A stretch of 64,000 nucleotides of DNA, from the NCBI GenBank assembly GCA_027625915.1, contig JANTQA010000047.1, forward strand, positions 7,502,001-7,566,000, read 5' to 3'. Shown here piece by piece: positions 35,259 to 47,421 of the stretch. Below the pieces are notes generated by a model. It had not been told where the DNA came from. It did not search any database and saw only the letters and a program-made list of their open reading frames with translations. A program made the translations under genes and the position numbers. The stretch comes from Anaeramoeba flamelloides. Taxonomy: Eukaryota; Metamonada; Anaeramoebidae. Each line of letters opens with the position of its first letter. The first letter of the stretch is position 1.

Positions 35259-36470
35259 GGGACTAGTTAACTAAAAAAAATCTTCAAGTAAATTTACTAA
35301 CAAATTTAAAAAAAAAAATTACCGTATCTTGAAATTGAATAATAAAGTAAAAATCTGATAACTACAAAACATGGCTTACTTTTAATACTATTTTCAGAAA
35401 TGAATTCTTGTTTTTAAAAGTTTGATCCATTTTTCCCATTTTTGAAAAGTTCAAAATTCAACATATTTCCAAATTATTTAAAAAAAAATTATTTTCTATG
35501 AAAGAAGATTGTAATCTTATTGCCTGTAAAGGAAGTGTACAAAAATACACTTTATAAATGAAACCACTAAGTTCTAAAATAACTAAGTTTAAAAAATCTA
35601 CTTAATCTCAAAAAAAATACAATAATTATTTTAAACTTGTAAAAAATATAATTTTTTGATTCAAAGAACAGACCAAATCTATTTTTTCTAGGGACTGAAT
35701 GAAAAAATATGAAAAAAAGAACCAAAGAATTAAATTAAAAATTCTCCCGAAATACTTTTTTAAAACCTGGAAAATTCAACTTATTATCTAAAGAAATACT
35801 TTTTAATTTGATTATTTATAATCAATAATTAATAACCCAATCTTAATTATTTCAGTAAGTCATTAACAACCCAATGATTAAATTATCAAATAGGTTTTTC
35901 ATTTATTTCTCAATTTTTTCAAGATTTTGCAACAAAGAAAACAATTCAAATGCATATTTCTGATAATAAAAAAAATAATAGATATTATCAAATAACTAAT
36001 TTTAATACAACAGTTCCTTGTTTATACTCTTGATATTTGAAAAAGGATATCACCAAGTCTTTTAAATTTCAAGAGATTGAATAAATATTTCTGAATAAAA
36101 TAAATGTTCAAATTTTTTAGATCTTCAAGGATACAATATTTGATTTATTTTTGATGTATTTTTAAAATAAATATTAAAGACACAACGTTACTTATTCATA
36201 AAGACTCTCAAAAATTACTAAAAGTAATATTTCTTCAAAAATAAATTTTTTTGCAAATTTTTATTTTTCGAAATTGATCCAAAATCTCAACAAAAAAGGA
36301 TCAGATCTTTTGACGGAAAATTCCATTGGTAAAAATGAAATCTTTTAAAAATGATTATTCATTTCTCTAAAGTTGACAAACGAAGTTTATTATTGGTCTT
36401 TATTGTATCCTTATGTAAATAATTACTCTATTACCTTTGGGAAAAAAAATAAATAAGAGTTACTAGTCCC
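35259..36470. mobile_element. TTAA-flanked element, ~1.2 kb, with matching ends
   Basis: The left end is TTAA then GGGACTAGTTAACT. The right end read inward is TTAA then GGGACTAGTAACTC, so 13 bases match with one gap. TTAA flanks both ends. It has no transposase frame. Part of its left half (35350-35780) recurs inverted outside the element at 36925-37400, so a second related copy or a larger composite is present. Confidence 0.55.
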
Positions 36471-36924
36471 TTAAAAGATCTCCAAAATAGTAAAATTTTG
36501 CAAAAAATTTTGAATAATTGATCAATCATAGAAAAAAATATACCAAAAGAGAGTATTAGAAATACTTTAGTTGTGTTGAATCCTTCATTTTTTTTTTATC
36601 GTTTATTTTGTTTTTTTTAATTGATCTTACTTTTCATTTTCAGGAATGTTCAATAAAACACTGTTCAACTCATTTCATTACTTTTTCAGTTTTTTTCCCA
36701 AATAGTGTTTTATAATGTTTTGTTATATTTTTTAATCTTAATTTTAATTGGAATTATTTGTATTTTTTTAAAAATATTTAAAAAATTTATAAATTTCCGA
36801 AATAATTGGAAAATATATTGATACTTTTAACCTCTGGGTTATTGTAACTGACAACAATAAATAAGATTGAGTTATTAATTTTTGATTAAAAATTTAAATT
36901 AAAATGTATATCTTAAGATATACG

Positions 36925-37400
36925 TTGAATTTTATCAGGTTTTAAAAAAGTATTTCGGGAGAATTTTTAATATTTGATAGTTTGATTTTTTTATTCTTCT
37001 TTTATGTTAAACAAAAAAAAAAAATGATTTGAAATGTGCTTCTAATAAAAAAATAATATTTTTTTCAAGTTTCAAATAATTATAGCTTTTTTTTTTTTTT
37101 TGAAATTAAGTAGATTTTTTATTCTGAGTTATTCCAAAACTTATAGGTTAAAAATTTGATTGTTTTTTTTTCATTTTCTAACTCTATAAAATTTCAATCT
37201 TCTTTCAAAGTAAATAATTTTTAATTGAAATAATCTAGATATATATTAAATTTTGAAATTTTCCAATAATTAGAAAAATGGATCAAACTTTATAAAACAA
37301 ACTTTCTTTTCTTAATTAGATTTAAAACTCAGTCAAGTATTATAGTCTTGATTTTTTAACTTTATTTTACAAATTTATGATGTGGTAACAAACTTTTTGA
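36925..37400 (-). repeat. Inverted copy of 35350-35780
   Basis: Blocks match the left arm in reverse: TTCGGGAGAATTTTTAAT against ATTAAAAATTCTCCCGAA (35740-35757), AAATGGATCAAACTTT against AAGTTTGATCCATTT, and AATCTTCTTTCAAAG against a near-complement near 35500. The arms are roughly 450 bp, separated by about 1.1 kb. Confidence 0.55.
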
Positions 37401-38090
37401 AGACTATTTTTTTGTAAAGTTTTTTTTTAGCATACTCTTAAATGGAAAAAATGAAAATTTAAAAAACATCATAAATTCATTTTTTTGATCTATCGGAAAT
37501 ATTCAATAATATATTCTGATTATATGGATAAAAATGGAATTTATCCAGAAATAATTATTTTTCATAATTTTGAAATGGTTTAAATATTTATTTATTTATT
37601 TATAGAGAGAAAGGTATAATTAAATAAAATTTTATTAATTTAGAAAGAAAAGAAGAAAAATAAACAAAATATTAATATAAAAAAAAAATGAAATCATTTA
37701 TATGAAAAAATTTAAAATATATCCACTTTCGTTAGGTTTTTCTAAATTTAAAAGAATATGGTAAAATAACTCATTTTACTCAATTCTTGTGGATTGTCAA
37801 AAAACAATCAAACATAATATTTAAAAGGTGGATTTTTTTTTTTTCTATTTTTTTTTTTTTTTGTTGATAATAAAAAAAATTGGTAAAATGTTAGTTATTT
37901 ACTATTAAATTAAATATCTTAAAGTCAAATAAAACTAAAATTCATTTTCACATCCATTGGAAAAGTTTTTTACCATATAGATATATATATATATATATTT
38001 CTTAATTAGATATTTTTTAAAAGTGTAGTACGAGTCACAACAAGAAATAAAATAGTTTCAAGAATTTGAAGTTCTGGAATTTTTATTATA

Positions 38091-38279
38091 CAACCAGTTC
38101 TACTTTTAATATACAAACTTTCAAATTAGATTAAAGTTCAAAAAAATTCTAAATTTAGGCACAAAATTCAGAGCTGGTAAATTAATTTATATAAAAAATA
38201 ATTATGAATATATACCTTAATTTGTCGTTTTTTGTTTCTTAATTTTGTTGAAAGTTTGTATCTTAAAGATGGAGCTGGG
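38091..38279. mobile_element. TA-flanked MITE, ~189 bp, diverged
   Basis: Starts CAACCAGTTCTACTTTTAA after TA and ends AAAGATGGAGCTGGG before TA. The AACTTTCAAA and GTTGAAAGTTTGTA blocks mark it as a decayed member of the ~196-bp CAGTCAG family. Confidence 0.6.
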
Positions 38280-38336
38280 TATTTTGTAAATAATTTTTTT
38301 TTTACTACGAATTAAAGGTTAATAAAAGAAATCTTG

Positions 38337-38436
38337 TTATTATTATTATTGTTGTTGTTTTTCTTGTGTTTATTGAAATTATTATTCTTATTCTTATTAT
38401 TCTTATTCTTATTATTCTTATTATTATGATTATTAC

Positions 38437-38473
<37 letters not shown>

Positions 38474-38475
38474 AA
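38337..38475 (+). repeat. TTA/TTC/TTG trinucleotide microsatellite
   Basis: About 140 bp of mixed ATT, TTC and TTG triplets ending in some eleven uninterrupted TTA units. It abuts the start of repeat C copy 2. Confidence 0.85.
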
Positions 38476-39007
38476 CTAAATTCAGGAAATTTTGACACAG
38501 TTTAAATTGTTGAAAGAATAACTATACTACACTTTACATTCAATTTAGAAATAATTTTGATTTTACAAACTATTCCACATTTGTTTTTTTTTTTGTTTCC
38601 ATTTTCAATTTTAGGGTTAAGTAATCTGTTTATTTAGATCTGATTTTTTTTTCAATGGTTGAAAGAAGGTTAGTTTTGATTTTGTTCAATTGAAAAATCA
38701 GAATCAATTGGTCGATACTATCTTATCATTTGATCAATCAACAATTTTTGGTGAAATTTCAACCAATCTACGAATATTTTTTTTATTTAGCTCAGTTTCA
38801 TTATTTTGGACACACTGGTTTTTTATTTTTGAGTTTTATATTTTTGAGTTTTATCTTTTTGAAAATGATTACATATAAAAACATAAATAACCCATTAGTT
38901 AAAAGTGTTTTTATATTAGGTATGGAAAAATATAATAAATTGAGTTTTTTATTTTTGCCTATTTTTGATTTTGTGTTTGTCCAAATTTTTGGATTGGGGT
39001 TTATGAT
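38473..39007 (+). repeat. Dispersed repeat C, copy 2
   Basis: Same orientation and extent as 19163-19695. A block of the type AGAGAAAGGTATAATTA lies upstream (about 37600), and a similar one follows the core (about 39025). In copy 1 that block sits on the left (about 19100), so flanking sequence may belong to a longer unit. Confidence 0.7.
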
Positions 39008-39780
39008 TATAATTATTATTATACAGAGAAATGTGTAATTAGAATAAATTATATAAAATAAAAGGGAGAGAAGAAAAAATTATAAAAAAAATCATACAAA
39101 AGATAATAATATCCTTCATATGGGCAAAATTAAAAACTGGTATACTGTCATTAGATCTTCAGAATTTACTAGAATGCCAAAAAAATAAAAAATAAAAAAA
39201 AAATATTAAGATTATCAATAATAAATAAAAATTTCCCAATCATTGATTGGTAATTGGTATACAATGAGTCTAAGAGTGGGGCACTAGATACCCAAATTAA
39301 AATATAGATTTTACTATTTTAAGTATTTTTTATTTTCAATTTTTTTTTTTTTTTCATTATTTTATTTACAAAGTTTGATCATTATAAGGGCTTTTAAATT
39401 ATCCAATTTTACAAAACTTGAACTTTTCAAACTTATTTTTTTCATATTTGAGTTATAAAATTTAATTATTTTTTCTTTTTTTTTTTTTTTTTTTCAGTTT
39501 GATTATTCGAAGATAAGAATGTATATGTGTGTTTTTAGGGTTCAAATTATAATTCACTTTTTAGGTTTGTTCCTGAATATATGTAAATATTTAGTAAATA
39601 TTAAAGACACTTGTTTGAAAATTTTATTGTAATAATTACCAATTAAGGATTTCTTAGCAAAATTAGAAGTTTCATAACAAATAAAAATTTGATGATTAAT
39701 TTAACTTCCACAATAATTTAGGTTATCATCAATTTGTTTTTTTTTTTTTTTAATAATTCTAAATATTTCTGATAATATTT

Positions 39781-39977
39781 CAGTCAGTTCCACTTTTAAG
39801 GCACAAACTTTCAACAAAATTTAAGGCTCAAAAAAAAAACTCAAATTAAGGCACAAAATTCTGATTCTAGTAAAATAATTTGTAAAGAAAAAAAATCCAA
39901 ATTATGTACCTTAATTTGACAGTTTTTTGTGCCTTAAATTTCGTTCAAAGTTTGTGCCTTAAATTTGAAACTGACTG
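39781..39977. mobile_element. MITE of the CAGTCAG family, 197 bp
   Basis: Starts CAGTCAGTTCCACTTTTAAG and ends AATTTGAAACTGACTG, followed by TA. The left flank is TT rather than TA, so one copy of the duplication appears altered. It is otherwise as well preserved as the 13-kb copies. Confidence 0.78.
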
Positions 39978-42269
39978 TAATAACTCATGATAATGTTCAA
40001 ATTTTACTATACTCAAAAAAAAAAAAAAAAAAAAGTTGTCAAAAATTACGAAAAAATTTTTGTCTTAAATATATTTTAAAAATATGAATTCAAAGGTCAA
40101 TTAACATTAAAAATATTTTAAAAATGATAAACCCCATATTTTATTATTTAGATTTTTTGTAACCGAATAAAATTATATCTTTAATTTTTTTGAATTGAAA
40201 AAGATATTTTCGGGCATAGTTGTTTTATCCAGTATAACTGTTTTTATTAGTTATAATGCGTCTCAGTTCTCATAATCTTATTTTCTCACCAAAAAAATAA
40301 TAGTTATAAATTTCTCTTTTGTTAAAATAAAATAATTTTTGATTAAATTCACAAAATTATATTTTTTTCTTATTTTTAAATTAAATAATAATTATTCTTG
40401 AATGCTCAATGTATTCATATTTTTTTAATAAAATATTTATTTAAAGAAAACTTTTTCATGTACACAGGACATCTTTATCATATTTTTTTTTTTTTCATTC
40501 ATCTAGATGTAAAGCTAATATTTTGATTACAGTACAAAATTTTTGTAATAGGTGAAAGTTAAAAGCAATTGTTAGTTATATAACAACATAACAGTGACAA
40601 AAAGTCTACAAAAATTTAATTTTTGGTTAAATATTTATCTATGTACTTGTGAATTTCATAAAATAAGTCTTAATATTCAATACACGATATGAAGTGGGTG
40701 TTAAAAAAACCTCGATTCTTAAAGTGATAAACAAATTATGAATATGATTAATTGTTTTAATATCCTTTTTAGCAGGAAATCTAACTTAAAAATCTTTTTT
40801 TTAATCTAAGAATAATAAATTACCAGATTACTCTTATTTGTCATATAAAAAGATCAAAATTTTCATTCAGCTTTCCCAAAAAAAAAAAACACCACATAAT
40901 TGAAATAAATCATCAAAATTCTCAATTCTTAAAGATAAATGATTGAAATTTGTTTACCGAACAAATAAATTTGAAATTTGACTTGACTTATAAAAGCTTT
41001 ACTGGAAAGGTGATTGAAATTTTAGTTCTTTCTTTTCTGTAGCAAATAATTTGGAACGAATACCAAAAACATATAGATATAAAATTTAAATAATAAAACT
41101 AATAAAAACTGTTTTTGTAAAAAAACATTTCAAATCAAAATAAAAAAATTGTTTTAATTTGTAATTTTTGATAATTTTAAGTTTTATAAAAACGTATTAA
41201 GTTTTACAGCAATACCCCTCAACCCCTAAGATGAAATAGAAATTAAGAAGATCCAAATTAGATATTAGACTCATTAAAATGTTTCAACCTTAATTTTTCT
41301 TTGTATTAGCTTGAAAAAAATGAAAGTAAATTTGATCTTTTTGGTTCAAATTCCCAATTAAATTTTTCAAATTGTAAAAAAATAACAATAAATAGAACTT
41401 TTTTGATGGTTCTCTCGAATTGTTTGGTCAACAACAAAGGTAAATTTTCCAAAAAAATCCAAATAGTAAGGAAAAGTCTACGATTTGCTGAAATATTTTT
41501 ATTTTGTTCACGACTTTTTATAAAGAATTTATCAATTTCCCCCTTAATATTTATAATTTCTTATTCCAAGATAATTATTCCCAACAAATAATTTGAACTA
41601 TCAAGGTGTTGAATTGTTCTAAACCCAAATTTAGTCAACCAAAATTTCAAAGTAACATCAAAAAACGAATTCTCTTGCAATTAAAAAAAAAAAATAATTT
41701 TTTGAAATTTACTCAAGAAATACAGTATTCTTACCGAATTTATTGGCAAAAAATCTTTAGCAAAGCAAATAAGTGTGATTGAGTCCAGTAAATTCATTCA
41801 AAAACAAGGAAGATTCTACAAAAATATTTGTTTTCATTCAATTTTATTAATTAATAATAGGAATGATCAAAGTTTTCGGAATTCGAGAGAAAGAGTAAAA
41901 AAATCATAACAATCAGAACAATTTGGATAATACTTTTAATTATGATTGACCTTGCCCGTTTTTCAATTCTTTGTTAGTTAAGCGAGAACTATTTTCTCAA
42001 CAAAAAAAATTTACTAAAAGTGTACAAGAAAAGCATTCGGGAAAATGTAAAAAGAATTTGAAAAAATTTAAGAGTAAAATTAAAAAAAGATATTAAAAAT
42101 TTAATTTATTTATTTGTTCAGAATATTTCAATTAATTTAAAGGTTTAAACCATAAAAAAATATATGGTGATATCCAAAACACAAAAAAAGGTGTGTTCAG
42201 ATATCCGAAAAAAGGGTAAGATTGAAATGAAAAAAAACTAATTTATTTCAAATAATCTAGAAAGAGAGT

Positions 42270-43244
42270 TTAGTCATAACTTAAATAAAATTTTTCTTGT
42301 GAAAATTTATTAAGAGGTACAAAGGTTGTTTTTTTCCCAGTAAAATCGCACTTTATCTATTTGGTAGGTAAAAAATTTATTAAAATAATAAAAGTTTGTT
42401 TAGTTTTACGAATGAAAAATAAATTGTGAAATTGAAAGATTTTCAATTAAAAAAGAAAATTACCCCGTCTCGTAAAACTTCTTTGATGATAATTTTTTGG
42501 GTATGTTCTCGTGGAGTGTGTAAAAACATTTTGGCTCCCTCAATTACAGAAACACCCTTCACGATCAATGTTTTTCCTTTGAAAATGACATCCGTAGCTT
42601 GTGCGTTGTTCGATCTCTTAAGTGTTTTTCTGTGTTTAAACAAATGCATCTTCAAAGATTTTACTATTTTTTGGGGAAAGGAACAGAAAGGAGATTGTTA
42701 AAAAAAAAAAACAAAATGAAAAAGTGTAAAATGGATTAAGGATTTGTTTGAGAGATTAAAAATTAAAATAGAGGAAAAAATTTCTATTGGCTTACAAGAA
42801 ACTCCCCTTTGCGTGGTATCGATAGTCCTCTTTCTAGAGACACTGCTACTTGATTTTAATTGATCTATTTGTTTGGAAATTTTTATTTAATAGGTAGGTA
42901 AGATATATTTTAAAAAAAAAAAAAGAGATCGAAGTCAGCATTTAAATAAACCTAATGAAATATAAACTCAAGCAAAAGTTTCAAGAAAAAAAGAGTAAAA
43001 GTGTACTTTGAGTCACAATGCTAATGATTTCGCGATTCATCTTGTTCTGTATACTTTTACAAAAGCTATCAAAACTCTTCTCTATTTGTGAATTGTGTAT
43101 TTTGTTCAATGAATGCAAAATATCGATTTGTTCATTTGTAGAAGACGATTGGAAGAATTTCGTCATTGTTTTAAGCTTTAGTTGCGTATTTGGAGTTTCT
43201 AATAATTGGTTTTTATAGTTATGTGTTTGGTGTAAAGATCTCAT
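42270..43244 (-). CDS. Four-exon gene of unknown function, possibly borealin-like
   Basis: Inferred exons are 43244-43007, 42864-42796, 42663-42464 and 42356-42270. The phases agree at all three junctions and give 197 residues ending in TAA. The N-terminal part (about 30-80) is helical, with QIDILHSLNKIHNSQIEKSF. Next come a Ser/Arg stretch (KSSSSVSRKRTIDTTQRGVS), then a more globular end with TLIVKGVSVIEGAKMFLHTP, RDGIKCDFTGKKTTF and KFYLSYD. The plan (N-terminal helix, basic phosphorylatable linker, small C-terminal domain) and size recall borealin/Nbl1 of the chromosomal passenger complex, but I see no diagnostic motif, so this is a weak guess. Introns are 100-142 bases with GT-AG ends. 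The two longest exons were each open on their own, which supports the model. Confidence 0.65.
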
Positions 43245-44106
43245 AATAAAAAAAAATAAAAAGAATTGTAGAATAAATAAAGGAATTTATTTAAAATTGT
43301 GTAAATAAAAAAAATGAATGTTTAAAATAAGGTTTTTCTTAAGTATCTTCAAAAAATGAAACAATATAGCAGTGTGAGATATTGTTAGCAAATTGGTGGA
43401 GGGTTGTTGATATATAAAAAAATTGTTGCTTAAATTTTCTGTAAATAGGGTTTTCAATTCAAAAAAACATTTTGAAGAATTTATGTCAGAAAAAGTTTTC
43501 TATGACGAGTAGTTTCTTTGGGTGTGGCTAATTTGATTCTTCCTTGATTTTGTTTTTCAACAAAATCCATAAAGCTATTTTTGAAAAAAAATCAATTACA
43601 TACATTCATAAAATGAGCTTAAATTGGGATTTCTTTTGTGCTTTTTGTTTCAAAGAAATATACAAAAAATTATCTTACTTTTTCAACGATCATTTTATTG
43701 GAAAAATGAAATTTTGAACTTGAGATAATTATATTATGGATTTGTGGATAAAATCAACATCGCAATGTAAATTAGAGTAGGTTTCTATTCATAGTATTAA
43801 ATATAAATGACAAAAATTACTGCAAATTAGTTGTTGACCAAAAAAAAAATAAAAACCTTTTTAGATTCAATTACTATCAAAAAAAAAAACAATAGCAATA
43901 CGAATGGCTTCTTCTAAGTGATAAATGTGTTGTTAATAGAAAATTTTTTTTTCTTTTTTGTTTTCGTTTCAGAAAATAAATTGAAAAATACAAAAACTAA
44001 ACTTACCAAAGATAAAATTATTGCCTTCTGTTATAAAAATAACCCTTCAGCTTTGAAAACCAAGTTGCAAATTTCCAGTTTTTTTTCTATAAAACTTACA
44101 TATTAA

Positions 44107-44658
44107 GGTTTACAATCCCTGAAACTGGAAAAAAGATTATCTTGTATTGGGTGTGTCAACTTGTTATTTTGGTTCTTAGCTGATCGATCCACAACTAAGT
44201 TTGGATCGTATAGGTGGTTGAAAAAGGCTATTTTTGTGATTTTATTTTTTTTTTTTCCGAAATTCAGATTGATGAGTCTAAGATTAATTAATTGGAAGAT
44301 ATTTAATTAGTAATTGAGTTTTTTGTTTTCTATGTTAAAATTTTTATTTACGCTTTGTATTATTTGATGCTTGTAAAAAAAATTTTTTTTATTTACTCCT
44401 AATTCTGTAAAAGGAAAATGATTATTTCAATTGACAACCCAAAAATTAACAATTTCAATTCAATACCTTCCAACCAATTAATCTTAGACTCATCAATCTG
44501 AATTTCGGAAAAAAAAAAAATAAAATGACAAAAATAGCCTTTTTCAACCACCTATACGATCCAAACTTAGTTGTGGATCGATCAGCTAAGAACCAAAATA
44601 ACAAGTTGACACACCCAATAAAAGATAATCTTTTTTCCAGTTTCAGGGATTGTAAACC
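44107..44658. mobile_element. TTAA-flanked foldback element with near-identical ~186-bp arms
   Basis: The left arm (44107-44293) and right arm (44472-44658) are inverted copies that differ at only about two positions over ~186 bp. A ~180-bp spacer separates them. The arms start GGTTTACAATCCCTGAAACT, and TTAA lies directly outside each (44103-44106 and 44659-44662). It has no coding capacity. Low divergence implies recent insertion or ongoing arm homogenisation. The DNA or transcript would form a long hairpin. Confidence 0.85.
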
Positions 44659-45099
44659 TTAAAAAATATCAACAATCTTTAATTAAGAATCAGAAAATAT
44701 GAAATTGTTTTATAAAGTTCTATTATTATATCAGAAATTTCTACAAATAAAAGATCAAAAGTGAAAATTTTTTGATAAAAATAGAGTAAAATTTTTTTAT
44801 TTGAAAAAAAATGTAAAAATAGATTTTGTACAATTTTGAGCAAATTCAATTCATAATTTACAATTAACCAAAAATATCGAGGAGTTTACCTTTAAAATAA
44901 ATTTGGACTTAATATACACTGTTGGTTAATAGATTAGATCTTGTATTGGTAAAAGAACAAAAAAAAAAAGACTTTTTTAAAATTAAAAAACAAATTTAAA
45001 AGATTGAGATAGGGGTATTTTTGAATACAATAAAAGTTTTAAAAATGAATAAACAAATTTTCTTCCAATATTGGATGATCTGTTTTATGTTGTTAATTG

Positions 45100-45322
45100 T
45101 AAAATAAAACGATCAAAATTTTCATTCAGCTTTCCATAAAACAAACATATCCTTACAATTAAAATAAATTTTGAAAAGTTTCCCCTCCCAAAAAGACAAT
45201 TAATGGTTAAAGCTTCTTTACAGGACTTAAAAAATTGAAATGTTCAATGATTTCAAAATGCTTTTTTTTGCAAACTGAATGAAAATTTAGTCCCATTTAT
45301 TTTTCAACAAATAGTATTTTGG
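45100..45322. repeat. Repeat D, copy 1, inverted ends
   Basis: The left end carries GATCAAAATTTTCATTCAGC; the right end carries CTGAATGAAAATTTAGTCCC followed by CAACAAATAGTA. The ends are thus inverted around ATTTTCATTCAG. About 220 bp long. It is related to 50567-51025, and its left end to a block at 40850. Confidence 0.55.
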
Positions 45323-47421
45323 GGATTTACAAATATCTTTTTTGAGAACTTCTCATTACTGGGAAAAAAATACAAGTCCATGGATTTACGAGTATTTTTA
45401 AGTTCTTCAAAGAAAAAATATTGTAGATTTGTAATTTAATTGTGAGAAATATTTCAAATATTTACTTTTCCCTTAAATCGCAGCTATGTTATACAATTTA
45501 GACTTTTACTTCACTCAATAACCTAATGTCCATACACGGATGTTCTTTGTGGTATTTTGTAATTTTTAAGGAGAGTATACAATGTATCCCATTTGAAAAA
45601 AAGTTCAACGCAATTTTTAATGGGAAACATTAATATAATCACAGAAAACCTCGAAAAGGAAAAGTACAATCTCTTAATAAAAGGAAAAATAGCTGGTTTT
45701 TGAAAAAATTGAGTATTAAACACAACAAAACTTTTTCTTTGACTGATCATTTATCCTACAATAGCTTCACCAAAATGACTCACCAATCTTTAAAAAGATT
45801 TGTTGAAAAAATATGACAATTTTTGAGATCTCTAAAACATTTCGATGGGATCTTCAATAGAAGAGATTTTGATAAAAACTCAGATTTGATCTATGTTTAT
45901 GATTTAATTCAAAATATGGAATGAATTCGTCTTTGGGGATAATTTGATTTTTCTTTTCATTGGTTTTGCTTTTCTTTTGCTTTTTAATAAGGCTTCTCAA
46001 AAAAATTGTGTTAAAAGGTTTTTTCCAAAATGACGAATTTCATCAATCAAAAACTAATTAGAAAAAAAGTTAAACTCTTTAAATTAAAAAAAGAATTTCA
46101 ACTTTCAATTTTAACCAATTAAATCTGTAAATTTGGTTTTTTAGAGTCTAAAAAAGAAGTGTATACACTGATATTGTAAGCAGTTTTGTTTTATAGAATT
46201 CAAATTGAATTGATGTTCTGTTTGCTTGTTTTTACTGAAAATCAATTACACAATGTTAATGCGTCTCCCCCAACATCACTTACTTTTAACACATTTTCTT
46301 CATTTACAATTTTTAAATAAACACTAATACACCCTATACGATCTTTGTCTATCCTTTTATTTACTCTTTAATGTGATTTGTTTTTGATTTCTTATTGCTT
46401 TAGACATGGTGAATTAATTTCCATCCGAACAACCCAGAAGGAAAAAATTGTAATTCTTTGAGAAATCTGAATCATTTAGTTGAGTTTCCCCTTAGACAAA
46501 CATTTGAGAAGGTATGATTTGTATTTGAAAAAATGTATTGGATGTTGAGTTTTAAATTTGCCTTCCTGAGACAATTGAAAGAAGAAAAGAATTCATAGCA
46601 ACTGAAATACCCTATTTTCTGTTATTTCATCTGGGGGTGTTGTATTTAAAGTAACCTTACATTTTTGTTTGATTTGAAACGGCTGTCCTTATTCTTGAAA
46701 CCTAAAAAAATAATTTGTAAATTCTTTTTAAATCTCCTTTTAAGGACTACGTTTTTAGGTGAAAACAGTGAAATAATGTCTAAAATCACCCTTGGATAAG
46801 TTATGAAATCCAAGTAATATTTGTCCAACGAGAATTTCTTTTCGAAAAAATCTAAAATTTTCACAATTTCAATAATTTTCACAATTTTTACCTTGTTAGA
46901 TCATGCTAAATTTTGATTTTAATATTTTAGAATTTCCATTTCAACTTTCTGAACTCACACTATTTTCAAGAGCTGTTCTACATCTTTTTTAAATTTACTT
47001 TTACAAGTTTGAAATGTTCCAAAATTTGAAATGCACTTGAAAATCCCCAAAAGCCATTTTTTGCAATTCTTTTTTTTGTTATTTTCAATTTTCTTTTTTA
47101 CTGAATAACAAAGAAAAATCGTCTTCGTGAAAAGGTAAAGATGAGAAAAAATGTTTTTTTTTTTTTTTTTTGTCCAATTTCTTCTGTGTGAAAATTTTTT
47201 TTGAGAAGTGAAAGTGAAATAACATAATTAATCAAACCCCCCAAGGGTGGGAACGTAGTCCTTAATTATGAAACTACCAACAATTTTAAATATTATTTTT
47301 TTTTCTGAAAGTTTTTTCGATCATCCGAACAGACCTGTGTGTGTTGGATTTTTTGTGAGTTTTCTTACAAACTTTTAATAAACTCTGTTTCAAATTAAAA
47401 AAATAAAATTTTTAATTTTAA

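Larger units (their letters stand above)
34928..42269. other. Intergenic region with TTAA element, inverted arms, repeat C and MITEs
   Basis: No supported gene over 7.3 kb. It contains a TTAA-flanked element (35259-36470), an inverted-repeat pair (about 35350-35780 against 36925-37400), a repeat E fragment (37725-37800), two TA-type MITEs (38091 and 39781), an (ATT)n-type microsatellite (38337-38475), repeat C copy 2 (38473-39007) and a possible repeat D fragment near 40850-40990. From 41000 to 42269 I see nothing but A/T-rich filler. Confidence 0.55.
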
